From assembly GCF_004343725.1 (NCBI RefSeq), contig NZ_PTQW01000003.1, positions 1 through 64,000 of the forward strand: a stretch of 64,000 nucleotides of DNA, read 5' to 3'. This DNA comes from Treponema sp. J25. Its GTDB lineage: Bacteria; Spirochaetota; Spirochaetia; Treponematales; Breznakiellaceae. A model generated the notes under the pieces. That model did no database searches and had not been told where the DNA came from. It saw only the letters and a list, made by a program, of their open reading frames with translations. Positions 15,734 to 23,868 of the stretch are shown here, in pieces (the stretch's first letter is position 1; every line of letters starts with the position of its first letter). A program made the translations under genes and the position numbers.

Positions 15734-16755
15734 TTGTGTATGTGGCTACGGAAAAGGATAATTCCTGTCTTTCCATTAAAACCGCAAAGGGAGTAGAACT
15801 TCGTAGTGGGCCGGCACCGAATCATCAGACGGTAGATCTTTCGGGGGTAGATATCCTCTATTTTGATATCGAAAGTTATCCGCTGCCGGCGATTCGAAAA
15901 GTGCTTTCCCTGCTCCAGCGGAGGGAAATCACAATTCCCTGGGGTGTCCTTTGTAAAACCCAGCATGCAGAGGATCCGGCGCTGTTCTTTCAGGAAGGGG
16001 CCTGCGATTACCTTGGGCCATCCCTGGTGGTAGAAGAGGGCCTCTCGGTGCGACGCCTGAAGCGGGCCCTTTCGCTGGCAGCATACCTTTCGCGGGGAAA
16101 ATATGCTGAGATCGAAGAAGAGGAAATGCCCGCTGCTTCAGGTAATGAAGGGGAACAAAAAAAATCCTCCCCTCCGTATCGCTTCCCTGGCTGGCAGAAG
16201 ATACAGGTTGGCTGTACCTATCCCTTTTACCTTGTCTATGTAACCCTGGATCAACAGGATCATATAAAAGAAAGTCTCGGGGATAGCCGTTTCCAGGAAT
16301 TGCGGAGCGCCCTCCATCGGTTGCTTACCCCCTTAGTTTCTCCTGTAGATGGCCTTCTGTGGATGCAGCGAAACTGCAGTTTCCTTTTCCTGGTGCCTTA
16401 CGAAGAACGGCGAATCAGCCGTGTCATAGAACAACTGCTGCGATTCTTCCTCAATTTTCCCTTGATTACCTGCGAAGAACTCCACCTGGATAGGCCCGTA
16501 GGCCTTATCGCGGCTATCCATGGGGGGGAGCTTCCCTTTGCCCCTCCGGGGCAAACAGGAGCTGTCATTTCAGATGCGGTGAATTTTATCCATCATCTGG
16601 GGATGAAACGGGCCGAGGCAGGGCGTCTTACCCTTTCTGCGCCGGTGGTCTCTGCTATTCCGGCCACACTGGGCTCCCTTTTTGTGTCCGCCGGAACCTT
16701 CGAAGGGTATGCCCTTACTCAGTCGGTTCGTTTTTTCCCTGAAGGGAACAAGTAG
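15730..16755 (+). CDS. Receiver-like plus cyclase-like protein (partner half)
   Basis: The 341 residues form two parts. Residues 1-120 resemble a receiver fold (VDILYFDIES, then LLQRREITIPWGVLC and FFQEGACDYLGPSL); an acidic D46 is present but the full phospho-site is not. After an acidic linker (126-146) comes a cyclase-like domain from about 150. Here the second metal Asp is replaced (QRNCSFLF), but the Asn of the transition-state helix is kept at N285 in SDAVNFIHHL, with His at the Arg position. This is roughly the complement of what the upstream protein lacks. IAAIHGGEL matches the family beta strand. Function is unknown; a heterodimeric cyclase or a sensory pseudo-enzyme is possible. Confidence 0.6.
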   Translation: MIVYVATEKDNSCLSIKTAKGVELRSGPAPNHQTVDLSGVDILYFDIESYPLPAIRKVLSLLQRREITIPWGVLCKTQHAEDPALFFQEGACDYLGPSLVVEEGLSVRRLKRALSLAAYLSRGKYAEIEEEEMPAASGNEGEQKKSSPPYRFPGWQKIQVGCTYPFYLVYVTLDQQDHIKESLGDSRFQELRSALHRLLTPLVSPVDGLLWMQRNCSFLFLVPYEERRISRVIEQLLRFFLNFPLITCEELHLDRPVGLIAAIHGGELPFAPPGQTGAVISDAVNFIHHLGMKRAEAGRLTLSAPVVSAIPATLGSLFVSAGTFEGYALTQSVRFFPEGNK

Positions 16756-16797
16756 GAAAGGCGGCCATTCCAAAAAGTAAATTGTTGGTTGTGTTCC

Positions 16798-18690
16798 TTA
16801 CTCCAGGCGCCGGACCATTTTAAATAGGTCTTCCCGGGAAAGCCTTATCCAGATGGGCCGTCCATGGGGACAGCGGGGCTCCGGTAACTCCAGGGCGGCC
16901 GCTGCCAGGGCCTGAGCGGTACGGTCATCAAGAATTTCGCCATCCTGAATCGCCGAGTGACAGGCGAGAGTCGCAATCCATCGTTGAGTAAAGTTTTCCT
17001 TTTCCCCTGGCATGCTCAAAAGGTGCTCGATGGTCTTTTCAGGGGAAAGTTTCCAGCAAGAAGGAAGGGCTTCAAGGAGCCAGGTGCCGGGAGCTTCAGG
17101 GGTAATAACAAGGCCATAGTGGGCCAGTTCTTGCCGATGGGTCGTAAGAAAGGCGTCGACCGTTTCCGTGTCGGTGGTAAAGGGAAGGGGTACCAGGAGT
17201 TCCTGCGGCGGCGGAGGCCGGTCCTGCAGTTCATTGAAGAGGATCCGTTCGTGGGCCGCATGTTGGTCAATGAGGTAGAGGGTGTCGTCCTTTTCTACTA
17301 TCAGAAAAAGATTGAATAGTTGGCCCAGGTAACGAAAATCTTCGCCGGAAAGGGCGGTTTTCTCCTGCTCCTTCCCCGGAAGGGGTGCAAAGGAGGAGGA
17401 TCGAGCCAGGAACTGTTCAATCTGTTCAGCCCGTATGAAAGGGTCTCCTTTTCCTGTCCTGCCAGAGGAAAAGAACCTTTCTCCTCCTTCCTCCGGTTTC
17501 CCATGGCCAGAAAAACCGGAAGCATCAGTTTTTTCCGTAGACTGAACTGCCAAAAAAGAAGAAGGAGCCTTCTCCTTGTGGAAGGGAGGGCTGGCCTCAA
17601 AAAGGACCTGTTCCGCCGGGGCGCTCCCCGTTGTGGCGGCGGTTCCTCCCTGCACATACAGGACATGGCGTCCAAAGAAATCTTGGAGCGTCCGGGTAAT
17701 CGTATGATGAATGGCCGCAGGGTCTTTAAAACGGACTTCCCGTTTGGCAGGATGGATATTGAAGTCCGCCAGGGCTGGATCGATGTCTATAAAAAGGGCT
17801 CCTACCGGATGGGTCCCGTTAGGGAAAAATCCCTGACAACCGTATTCCAGGGCCTGCAGGAGGGCATATTCTTGAATCCGCCGATGATTCGCAAAAACGA
17901 ACTGATTCCGCCGATCCGAGCGATAGAGTTCCGGTCCGCCAATGATGATATGCACGGAAAAGCCATCTCCTGACCCATATACTTCGTGGAGAAAGGGTTT
18001 TTCCCGTTCGCTGAGGAGAATCTGGGAAAAGCGCTCCCGGTATCCTCCCACGGCGGGCAAGAGGGTCTTAAGGGCCCCTTCCTGCAGGAATCGGAATTCC
18101 CGTTCGGGGAAGGCCAGGGCCTTATCGCACCACACCTGGTAACAGAGCTGGGCCTCTGCCGGAGGGCGTTTCAGGAATTTTTTTCGGGCCGGAACGGTTT
18201 CGAACAGGGCCCGAACCCGGACGGTGGTCCCCCGATTCCGCTGGACAGGCCGGAGTATTGGTTCTTCCCGGGAACGGGTCAAGGGCCCAATTTCAAGTTG
18301 CCAGGCCCCGTTCCCATCGGAAGAGGTGATTTCCAGGCGGCTTACGGCGGCAATGGCCGCCAGGGCTTCTCCGCGGAATCCCAGGGTTGTGGTGTGCTCC
18401 AGGTCCTCAAGACTCTGGATTTTGCTTGTCGCATGGGGAAGCCAGCAGAGCTGGAGATCTTCCTTTACCATGCCTATGCCATCATCAATCACTTCGATGA
18501 GGTCCGATCCTCCACCGCTGATAGCCACATCGATCCGCTGGCTCTTTGCATCCAGAGCGTTGTCCATCAATTCCCGCACCACCGCTGCGGGCCGATCGAT
18601 GACCTCCCCCGCCGCAATCCGCTGGGCTACTTCCGGAGCAAGGACGTGGATGGTGCTCCCTGAAGGGGCCCCTTTTTCTGGCTTGCTCAT
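16798..18690 (-). CDS. mutL: DNA mismatch repair protein MutL
   Basis: At 630 residues it has a clear GHKL ATPase: the Glu region VVRELMDNALDAKS, DDGIGM and TLGFRGEAL. A low-complexity linker spans about 350-450. The C-terminal dimerisation/endonuclease domain contains IDQHAAHERILFNEL, ACHSAIQDG and CPHGRPI. In the first motif the DQHA-X2-E-X4-E pattern has Asn where the last Glu usually is, with a Glu one residue later. MutL couples MutS recognition to strand incision. It overlaps xseB by 4 nt, so mutL, xseB and xseA form one operon. An intact Cys/His set suggests that nicking is still possible. Confidence 0.96.
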   Translation of the reverse strand: MSKPEKGAPSGSTIHVLAPEVAQRIAAGEVIDRPAAVVRELMDNALDAKSQRIDVAISGGGSDLIEVIDDGIGMVKEDLQLCWLPHATSKIQSLEDLEHTTTLGFRGEALAAIAAVSRLEITSSDGNGAWQLEIGPLTRSREEPILRPVQRNRGTTVRVRALFETVPARKKFLKRPPAEAQLCYQVWCDKALAFPEREFRFLQEGALKTLLPAVGGYRERFSQILLSEREKPFLHEVYGSGDGFSVHIIIGGPELYRSDRRNQFVFANHRRIQEYALLQALEYGCQGFFPNGTHPVGALFIDIDPALADFNIHPAKREVRFKDPAAIHHTITRTLQDFFGRHVLYVQGGTAATTGSAPAEQVLFEASPPFHKEKAPSSFLAVQSTEKTDASGFSGHGKPEEGGERFFSSGRTGKGDPFIRAEQIEQFLARSSSFAPLPGKEQEKTALSGEDFRYLGQLFNLFLIVEKDDTLYLIDQHAAHERILFNELQDRPPPPQELLVPLPFTTDTETVDAFLTTHRQELAHYGLVITPEAPGTWLLEALPSCWKLSPEKTIEHLLSMPGEKENFTQRWIATLACHSAIQDGEILDDRTAQALAAAALELPEPRCPHGRPIWIRLSREDLFKMVRRLE

Positions 18691-18938
18691 GAAAGTTCCT
18701 CGTCAAAGAGACCCAATTCTGGCTTTTCTTCTGCCGGGGCCTCCGGGTTATTCATGAGAATTTCGATGCGGCTTTCTATTCTGGCAAGCTCCTTTTCCAG
18801 GGAACGGGCCAGTTTTATCCCCTCCTCAAAGGCTTTTAACGCCTCGTCTAAGGGTACATCGGTTTTTCGGATCTTTTCTCCCAGCTGTTCTAGCTGTTTC
18901 AGTCGTTCCTCAAAGGATTTTCCTGTTTTACCTGCCAT
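18687..18938 (-). CDS. xseB: Exodeoxyribonuclease VII small subunit
   Basis: An 83-residue protein with the typical XseB helix-turn-helix hairpin (SFEERLKQLEQLGEKIRKTD, then VPLDEALKAFEEGIKLARS). It ends with an acidic tail. It binds XseA to make the single-strand-specific ExoVII. The ATG follows a GAGGAACC purine tract and lies 21 nt after xseA. Its stop overlaps the mutL start. Confidence 0.95.
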   Translation of the reverse strand: MAGKTGKSFEERLKQLEQLGEKIRKTDVPLDEALKAFEEGIKLARSLEKELARIESRIEILMNNPEAPAEEKPELGLFDEELS

Positions 18939-18959
18939 GGTTCCTCCTGTTGTAGACCC

Positions 18960-20219
18960 TCACCGTTCCTGCTCCGCCGGTGCTTCCATCCTTTCCGCCG
19001 TCCTGACGGTGGCGGTAATACGCCCTTCCAGGGGACGAATGGAAAGGGTGTCCCCCACGGCGACCTCTTCATGCTGGCGGATGACCTTGCCGGTCCGCTG
19101 ATTGACCACCACCGAAAAACCCCGCTCCAGGATCCGCCGGGGATGGGCCGTTTCAAGGTAGTTCAGTTCCCGCTCAAGACGCTGACGGAACAGGCTAAGG
19201 CGTTCCTGCATGGCCAGGAGGAGCCCCTCTTTGGCATCGTCAAAACGCACGAGGCGGGGTTGCAGGATGCTGCGGAAGCGGAATTCCAGGTCCTCCAGCG
19301 AAAAGGGCCTCAAGAGCAACTTAATCCGTCCTAACCGTTCCTGCATGAGGCGGATAAGTTCGGCCCCCAGTTTTTGTACGTACCGCAGGGCCTCTTCCCG
19401 GTTGGCGCTCACCAGTTCGGCTGCCGCCGAAGGGGTAGGGGCCCGCACATCGGCGGCAAAATCGGAAAGGGCCCAGTCGATCTCATGGCCCACCGCGCTG
19501 ATTACAGGGATATGAGAAGCCGCAATGGCCCGCACCACAATTTCCTCGGAAAAGGGAAGGAGGTCTTCCAGGGAGCCTCCCCCCCGACCCACGATGAGCA
19601 CTTCTACCAGATCCCATTGATTGGCCTGTTCTATCCGTCGGGCAATGATAGGGGCTGCGTCGGTTCCCTGAACCGGTGTGGGAAAAATGATAATCCGGAT
19701 TCCCCGGGCCCGACGCTGTAAAATATTCAGAATATCCCGGACCGCCGCACCAGTGGGGGAACTCACAATACCCACCGAAGACGGAAAAGTGGGAAGGGGC
19801 TTTTTCTTGGCGGGATCAAAGAGCCCCTCCGCGGCAAGGCGCCGTTTGCGCTCTTCCAACATGGCCAGGATGGCCCCCTCCCCACTGGCTTCTATCGTTT
19901 CGCAGATGATCTGATAGGTTCCCCGCTGGGGATACACCGAAAGGCTCCCCCGCACGCGGACCCTGAGACCATCTCGGAGCTCTATCTGGAGAGCCCGCTG
20001 ACGGTTCTTAAAAAGGACGGCCTGGATCGCCGCCCCTTCGTCCTTAAGGGTAAAGTACATATGGCCCGTACTAGAAGGTCGGTAATTGGAAATTTCCCCT
20101 TCTACAATAACGAGGGGGAAAAAACCTTCCAGGCAGGCCCGGATCCGTTCGGTTAATTCCGAAACGGTCCACACCTGGGGGGAAAGGTTTTCTTCTGCTC
20201 CATAGCTCATGTCTTCCAT
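18960..20219 (-). CDS. xseA: Exodeoxyribonuclease VII large subunit
   Basis: This 419-residue enzyme starts with an OB-fold (VWTVSELTERIRACLEG, then VEGEISNYRPSSTGHMYFTL). The catalytic core shows SPTGAAVRDI, the Asp/Gly-rich VGRGGGSLEDL and SAVGHEIDW motifs, and a long coiled coil follows. It degrades single-stranded DNA in both directions, consistent with sharing an operon with mutL. The frame is open 180 nt further upstream, but ATG 20219 has GGAAGG 5 nt upstream, begins close to the conserved region, and lies downstream of a plausible promoter at 20304-20333. The longer form would run into the divergent gene at 20362. Confidence 0.94.
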   Translation of the reverse strand: MEDMSYGAEENLSPQVWTVSELTERIRACLEGFFPLVIVEGEISNYRPSSTGHMYFTLKDEGAAIQAVLFKNRQRALQIELRDGLRVRVRGSLSVYPQRGTYQIICETIEASGEGAILAMLEERKRRLAAEGLFDPAKKKPLPTFPSSVGIVSSPTGAAVRDILNILQRRARGIRIIIFPTPVQGTDAAPIIARRIEQANQWDLVEVLIVGRGGGSLEDLLPFSEEIVVRAIAASHIPVISAVGHEIDWALSDFAADVRAPTPSAAAELVSANREEALRYVQKLGAELIRLMQERLGRIKLLLRPFSLEDLEFRFRSILQPRLVRFDDAKEGLLLAMQERLSLFRQRLERELNYLETAHPRRILERGFSVVVNQRTGKVIRQHEEVAVGDTLSIRPLEGRITATVRTAERMEAPAEQER

Positions 20220-20303
20220 TGGGCCTTCCTTGCTCACAAAGAGGGACCCTTCCCCATCGGGCATTTCTGGGGGAACTTTCCACCGGCCTTGTTCCATGGG
20301 GGT

Positions 20304-20333
20304 AGTATACTCCGGGCTTTGCCTATTGGACAA
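20304..20333 (-). promoter_or_regulatory. Possible promoter of xseA-xseB-mutL
   Basis: On the minus strand TTGTCC (20328-20333) is followed after 18 bp by TATACT (20304-20309). It supports the shorter XseA start at 20219. Confidence 0.35.
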
Positions 20334-20361
20334 TTCCTGATTTGCCGATACAGTAAGGGAT

Positions 20362-22020
20362 ATGAATGCCATTGCCATTCTTTTTGCGGGGAACATCACT
20401 CCCTATGCTTTTGAACCGTTAGAAAACCGAAACCAAGGGGAGAAGCCTGAAGAAAAAAAACTCCCCCCCGAGGGTTCTGAAAAACCGGGGACCTCCCTTG
20501 CCCCTTCTGTTCATGGTAACTCCTCTGTTTCGGCCCTGGAACAAACCCTCGAGCGGGTAAGCCGCTTTCCCTTTTGTGTGAAAATCGCCCTGCTCTGTAG
20601 AGAGGCGGATGTTTCTTCCATTCAAAAGGTCCTGAGCCGTTGCGACCTCCCTGTGCCGGTCACGGTACAAGCGGCAGCAACCTGGGACCTGGGATCCCTC
20701 TTAGATCAGATGATAGGGCTTTCCCAGGGGATGGATGCCCTCTATTATGCCTGGGCGGATACGCCCTTTATAGATCCCCAACTGGCGGCTTCCATGATTG
20801 AGCGGCACCGGAAATACCGGGCCGAATACACCAATAGCGATGGCTGGCCCTCTGGGCTGGCGCCGGAAATCATAGCTCCCGGGATACTCCCTGTACTGCG
20901 GGCCCTGTTAAAAGAGGAAAAACTCCCCGTCGAACGGGATAGCCTTTTCCTGGTGTTCCAGCGGGATATCAATGCCTTTGATATCGAAACGGAAATCTCG
21001 CCCGTAGACCTCCGGCCCTATCGGCTCAGCCTTTCGGCGGATACCAAACGCAATTATGTTTTGCTGCAGTCCCTGAGTGCGGCGGGACTTACCGGTGCAG
21101 CGGGAATAGAGGATCTGCTTATCAGAGAGGGGGAACACCTGCGGACCCTTCCTGCCTTTTACAGTATTCAGATTACCCGGCACTGTCCCCAGGAATGCCG
21201 CCTCTGCCCGTACCCCCGCCTGGGGAAGCGCCGGGGTGAGCCCATTACGGCTCAACATGAATCCATGGGACTGGAGCAGTTTACGGCCCTGCTAGACCGG
21301 ATAGTTGCCTTTAGCGATGATGCGTATATCGATATTTCCTTATGGGGAGAGCCCGCCTCTCATCCTCAGATTAAAGACCTTATCCAGGCTATTTTGGATC
21401 GACCTTCCCTGAGTGGTATTATCGAAACCAGTGGTATTGGGTGGGATCCAGCTTTTTTCCCCTCCCTTCGTAGGCAACTGGAACAGGCCGCTCCGCGGCC
21501 CTTAGGAAGAAAGCCCCTGTATTTTATTCTTTCGTTGGATTCTCAGGACCCTGCCCGTTATCAGGAACTCCGGGGGCCTGGTTATGAGGAAGCCCAGGAA
21601 CGGGCCCACCAGGTGCTGGAGCTTTTTCCTGAGGTTACCTACTTCCAGGCCCTTCGCATTCAGGGAAACGAGGATGATATCGAAAGGTTCTATCGGTATT
21701 GGAAAGATAAGGGGGGCCAGGTAATTATTCAAAAGTATGATTATTTTTGTGGGTACCTGGAACAAAAACGGGCAGGGGACATTTCTCCGTTGGTACGGCG
21801 GCCCTGTTGGCACCTTATGCGGGATATGCATATTTTGATAGATGGGGCGGTGCCGCTGTGTCGAGAAAGTATCGATCCTCCCCTGGTGCTGGGGAATGTG
21901 TTTCAAGAAGGTCTTGCAGAAATCTGGGAACGGGGAAATACCGTGTACCGACAACACCTTAAGGGATCCTATACGGGGATATGTAAGGACTGCGATGAGT
22001 ACTATACCTACAACTTTTAA
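20362..22020 (+). CDS. Spiro-SPASM radical SAM protein with nucleotidyltransferase-like N-terminus
   Basis: The 552 residues have two parts. The first ~250 resemble a nucleotidyltransferase-type alpha/beta domain (ALEQTLERVSRFPFCVKIAL, then DALYYAWADTPFIDPQLAASM). The radical SAM core begins at about 270 with CPQECRLCPYPR (Cx3Cx2C binding the 4Fe-4S cluster), followed by DISLWGEP. The C-terminal SPASM region has further cysteines (RRPCWHL, PLCRES, CKDCDEYY) for an auxiliary cluster. I recognise this architecture as the spirochaete-specific spiro-SPASM family, whose reaction is unknown. It is the first gene of a five-gene cluster with sugar-nucleotide enzymes, which points to radical modification of a sugar, lipid or peptide. 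An N-terminal low-complexity stretch lies at residues 25-60. Confidence 0.85.
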   Translation: MNAIAILFAGNITPYAFEPLENRNQGEKPEEKKLPPEGSEKPGTSLAPSVHGNSSVSALEQTLERVSRFPFCVKIALLCREADVSSIQKVLSRCDLPVPVTVQAAATWDLGSLLDQMIGLSQGMDALYYAWADTPFIDPQLAASMIERHRKYRAEYTNSDGWPSGLAPEIIAPGILPVLRALLKEEKLPVERDSLFLVFQRDINAFDIETEISPVDLRPYRLSLSADTKRNYVLLQSLSAAGLTGAAGIEDLLIREGEHLRTLPAFYSIQITRHCPQECRLCPYPRLGKRRGEPITAQHESMGLEQFTALLDRIVAFSDDAYIDISLWGEPASHPQIKDLIQAILDRPSLSGIIETSGIGWDPAFFPSLRRQLEQAAPRPLGRKPLYFILSLDSQDPARYQELRGPGYEEAQERAHQVLELFPEVTYFQALRIQGNEDDIERFYRYWKDKGGQVIIQKYDYFCGYLEQKRAGDISPLVRRPCWHLMRDMHILIDGAVPLCRESIDPPLVLGNVFQEGLAEIWERGNTVYRQHLKGSYTGICKDCDEYYTYNF

Positions 22021-22984
22021 CGACGAACCTCCACCCTATACCGTATTGGGGGGGCAGGAAATTCTTGAACGAACCGGGGTAAGCGCGGTGTTACTCCAGC
22101 GGGGGGGGCGCTACATTCGCCGCCTTGTGTTCCAGGAACTACAGGAAGCGGGTTTTGAACAGGTGGTCCTGCTCGAAAATTCCCGCGCTTCCCCTGAACT
22201 GGAAGAACTGCTCCATCGTTTCCCCTTTGTTCGCTGTGTCCTTCCCCAAAAAGAGCTTACTCTGGGAGAACAGATCAATCTTGCTGTCCGGGAAGTAAAA
22301 ACGCCCCTCTTCCTTGTCCTGTGGAGCGATACCCATTTTTCCCAAAAAGGAGGGGCCCTGAGGATCGCTGAACGGTGGGCCCACCATTACCTGGTTCCGC
22401 GGGGAGAAGGTGAAACACCAGAGACACCTCTCTGTCTTGTTCCTCTTGTTCAGAATAATCGGTACGAGATTATTCCTACCGTCATGGTCCCCACTTTTTA
22501 CAAGGGTCGCATCCATACCATTCCGGTGGTTCCTAAAAAGGAGGGAGTTCCGTCTCTTTTCCCTTTTGATGGGATAGGGGTGTATAATCGGGATGCCTTT
22601 GTTTCTCTGGGGGGCTATGATGGGACCATTCACAATCCCTACTGGCAGCTTATGGATTTTGGGTTTCGAGCCCATCTGTGGGGGGAGCGGATCCTTGCAA
22701 CCCAAACGATCCGCATTCACTACGATCAGGATCCACCCACGGTGCATACGACCGCCCAAGATAGTTATCTGCGCTTTTATTTAAAGAATATCGCCCCCCA
22801 GTTTCGCAGCGATCATGCCCATCTTCCCTATAGCAGGCTTTTCGAATTCCTAGTAAAGAGCGGAAAAAGCCTTCGGGAAGGGTGGGAATTGTTTCGAGAA
22901 ATTCGGCGGTGGGTTTTGCAGTATCGGTATCGATTCACCATGGATGCTCGATTTCTTATCAAGTCATGGGAAGAGGGGGTATGA
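21995..22984 (+). CDS. Glycosyltransferase-like protein
   Basis: A 329-residue protein with a GT-A-like layout: an N-terminal nucleotide-binding region (VLLQRGGRYIRRLVFQELQE), a central segment FLVLWSDTHF that could hold the metal-binding DxH/DxD, and an acceptor region FDGIGVYNRDAFVSLGGYDG as in family 2 glycosyltransferases. YWQLMDFGFRAHLWGERI supplies the W(E)DxxxxxR-like motif. It would transfer a sugar from a nucleotide donor; donor and acceptor are unknown. ATG 21995 has AAGGA 7 nt upstream and overlaps the SPASM gene by 26 nt. An earlier start at 21842 would be an unsupported out-of-frame extension. Confidence 0.72.
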   Translation: MSTIPTTFNDEPPPYTVLGGQEILERTGVSAVLLQRGGRYIRRLVFQELQEAGFEQVVLLENSRASPELEELLHRFPFVRCVLPQKELTLGEQINLAVREVKTPLFLVLWSDTHFSQKGGALRIAERWAHHYLVPRGEGETPETPLCLVPLVQNNRYEIIPTVMVPTFYKGRIHTIPVVPKKEGVPSLFPFDGIGVYNRDAFVSLGGYDGTIHNPYWQLMDFGFRAHLWGERILATQTIRIHYDQDPPTVHTTAQDSYLRFYLKNIAPQFRSDHAHLPYSRLFEFLVKSGKSLREGWELFREIRRWVLQYRYRFTMDARFLIKSWEEGV

Positions 22985-23868
22985 AAAAATCACTTACCAC
23001 GGGGCTTATCCTGCAGGCCCGCATCGATTCTTCCCGGTTGCCCCGAAAAGCCCTGTTAGATTTAGGGGACAAACCGCTTATCTTTCGGGTGATGGAAGCC
23101 CTCCTGCATGTGCCGGTGGAATATCATATTCTTGCCTGCCCTGCTGATGCGGTAGAAGCCTTTCGTCCCCTTGCAAAGGATGCGGGCTTTCACCTTTTTG
23201 TGGGAGATAAGGAAAATGTCCTATCCCGCTATGTGGGGGCTGCCCGGGCCTTTGATCTTGATATTATTGTGCGGGCCACAGGGGATAACCCCTTCGTGTT
23301 TAGCGATGGGGCTACGCGATTGCTGTATGAGACGATGCGCTGTGGGGCCGATTATGGGGCCTATGGAGGACTTCCCTATGGGGCTGGGGTAGAAGTTGTC
23401 CGGCGAGAGGCCCTGGAACGGGCCCTCCGGGAGGCAGAAACGGCCTATGATCGGGAACATGTCTGTCCCTATCTGTATACCCACCCGGAGTTTTTTTATC
23501 TTCACCGCCCGCTGGCTCCCCGCCTATGGCGCGATTCCCAGCTTCGCCTTACGGTGGATACCCAGGCCGATTATGAATGGGCCCGGATTCTCTATGAAGC
23601 CCTGTCTCAGGATCCTCTGGTGCAACAAAAAACGGAACTGCGGTATACGGGTAAGGTGATTCGCCGGGTTGCCCGGTTTTTAGATTCTGGAGATTCCTCC
23701 GCAGGGAAGTTCTCCCTATCTGATGCCTCGGTGCAAGGCGCTTGCGAAAACGGAGGGACGCCCTTTAAAAAGGCAGAATCGGCTCCTGAACTCCCCGAGG
23801 GACAAAGGTCTGGGGGCCTGGATAAACCGGTGGTTCCTTCTTCCGCAGGGCAGAGGGGGGCTTTATGA
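22981..23868 (+). CDS. SpsF-like cytidylyltransferase (nonulosonate-type activator)
   Basis: The N-terminus LILQARIDSSRLPRKALLDL is the CMP-sugar synthetase signature in its SpsF form, followed by DKPLIFRVMEALL. RATGDNPF is the nucleotide/metal Asp motif, and RLTVDTQADYEWAR is the conserved C-terminal block. SpsF-like enzymes activate acidic sugars with CTP before transfer to surface polysaccharide or protein. The ~60 residues after the catalytic domain are a Gly/Ser/Pro-rich tail with no recognisable fold. The start overlaps the previous stop by ATGA and the end overlaps the next start by 4 nt, so translational coupling is strong throughout. Confidence 0.85.
   Translation: MKKSLTTGLILQARIDSSRLPRKALLDLGDKPLIFRVMEALLHVPVEYHILACPADAVEAFRPLAKDAGFHLFVGDKENVLSRYVGAARAFDLDIIVRATGDNPFVFSDGATRLLYETMRCGADYGAYGGLPYGAGVEVVRREALERALREAETAYDREHVCPYLYTHPEFFYLHRPLAPRLWRDSQLRLTVDTQADYEWARILYEALSQDPLVQQKTELRYTGKVIRRVARFLDSGDSSAGKFSLSDASVQGACENGGTPFKKAESAPELPEGQRSGGLDKPVVPSSAGQRGAL

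Noticed and set aside
20344-20351. GCCGATAC, a FliA-like -10, just before the spiro-SPASM gene
   Set aside because: It would link the glycan cluster to sigma28, but no -35 match is present and the start codon is only 10 nt away. An 8-mer like this is expected about twice by chance in the window.
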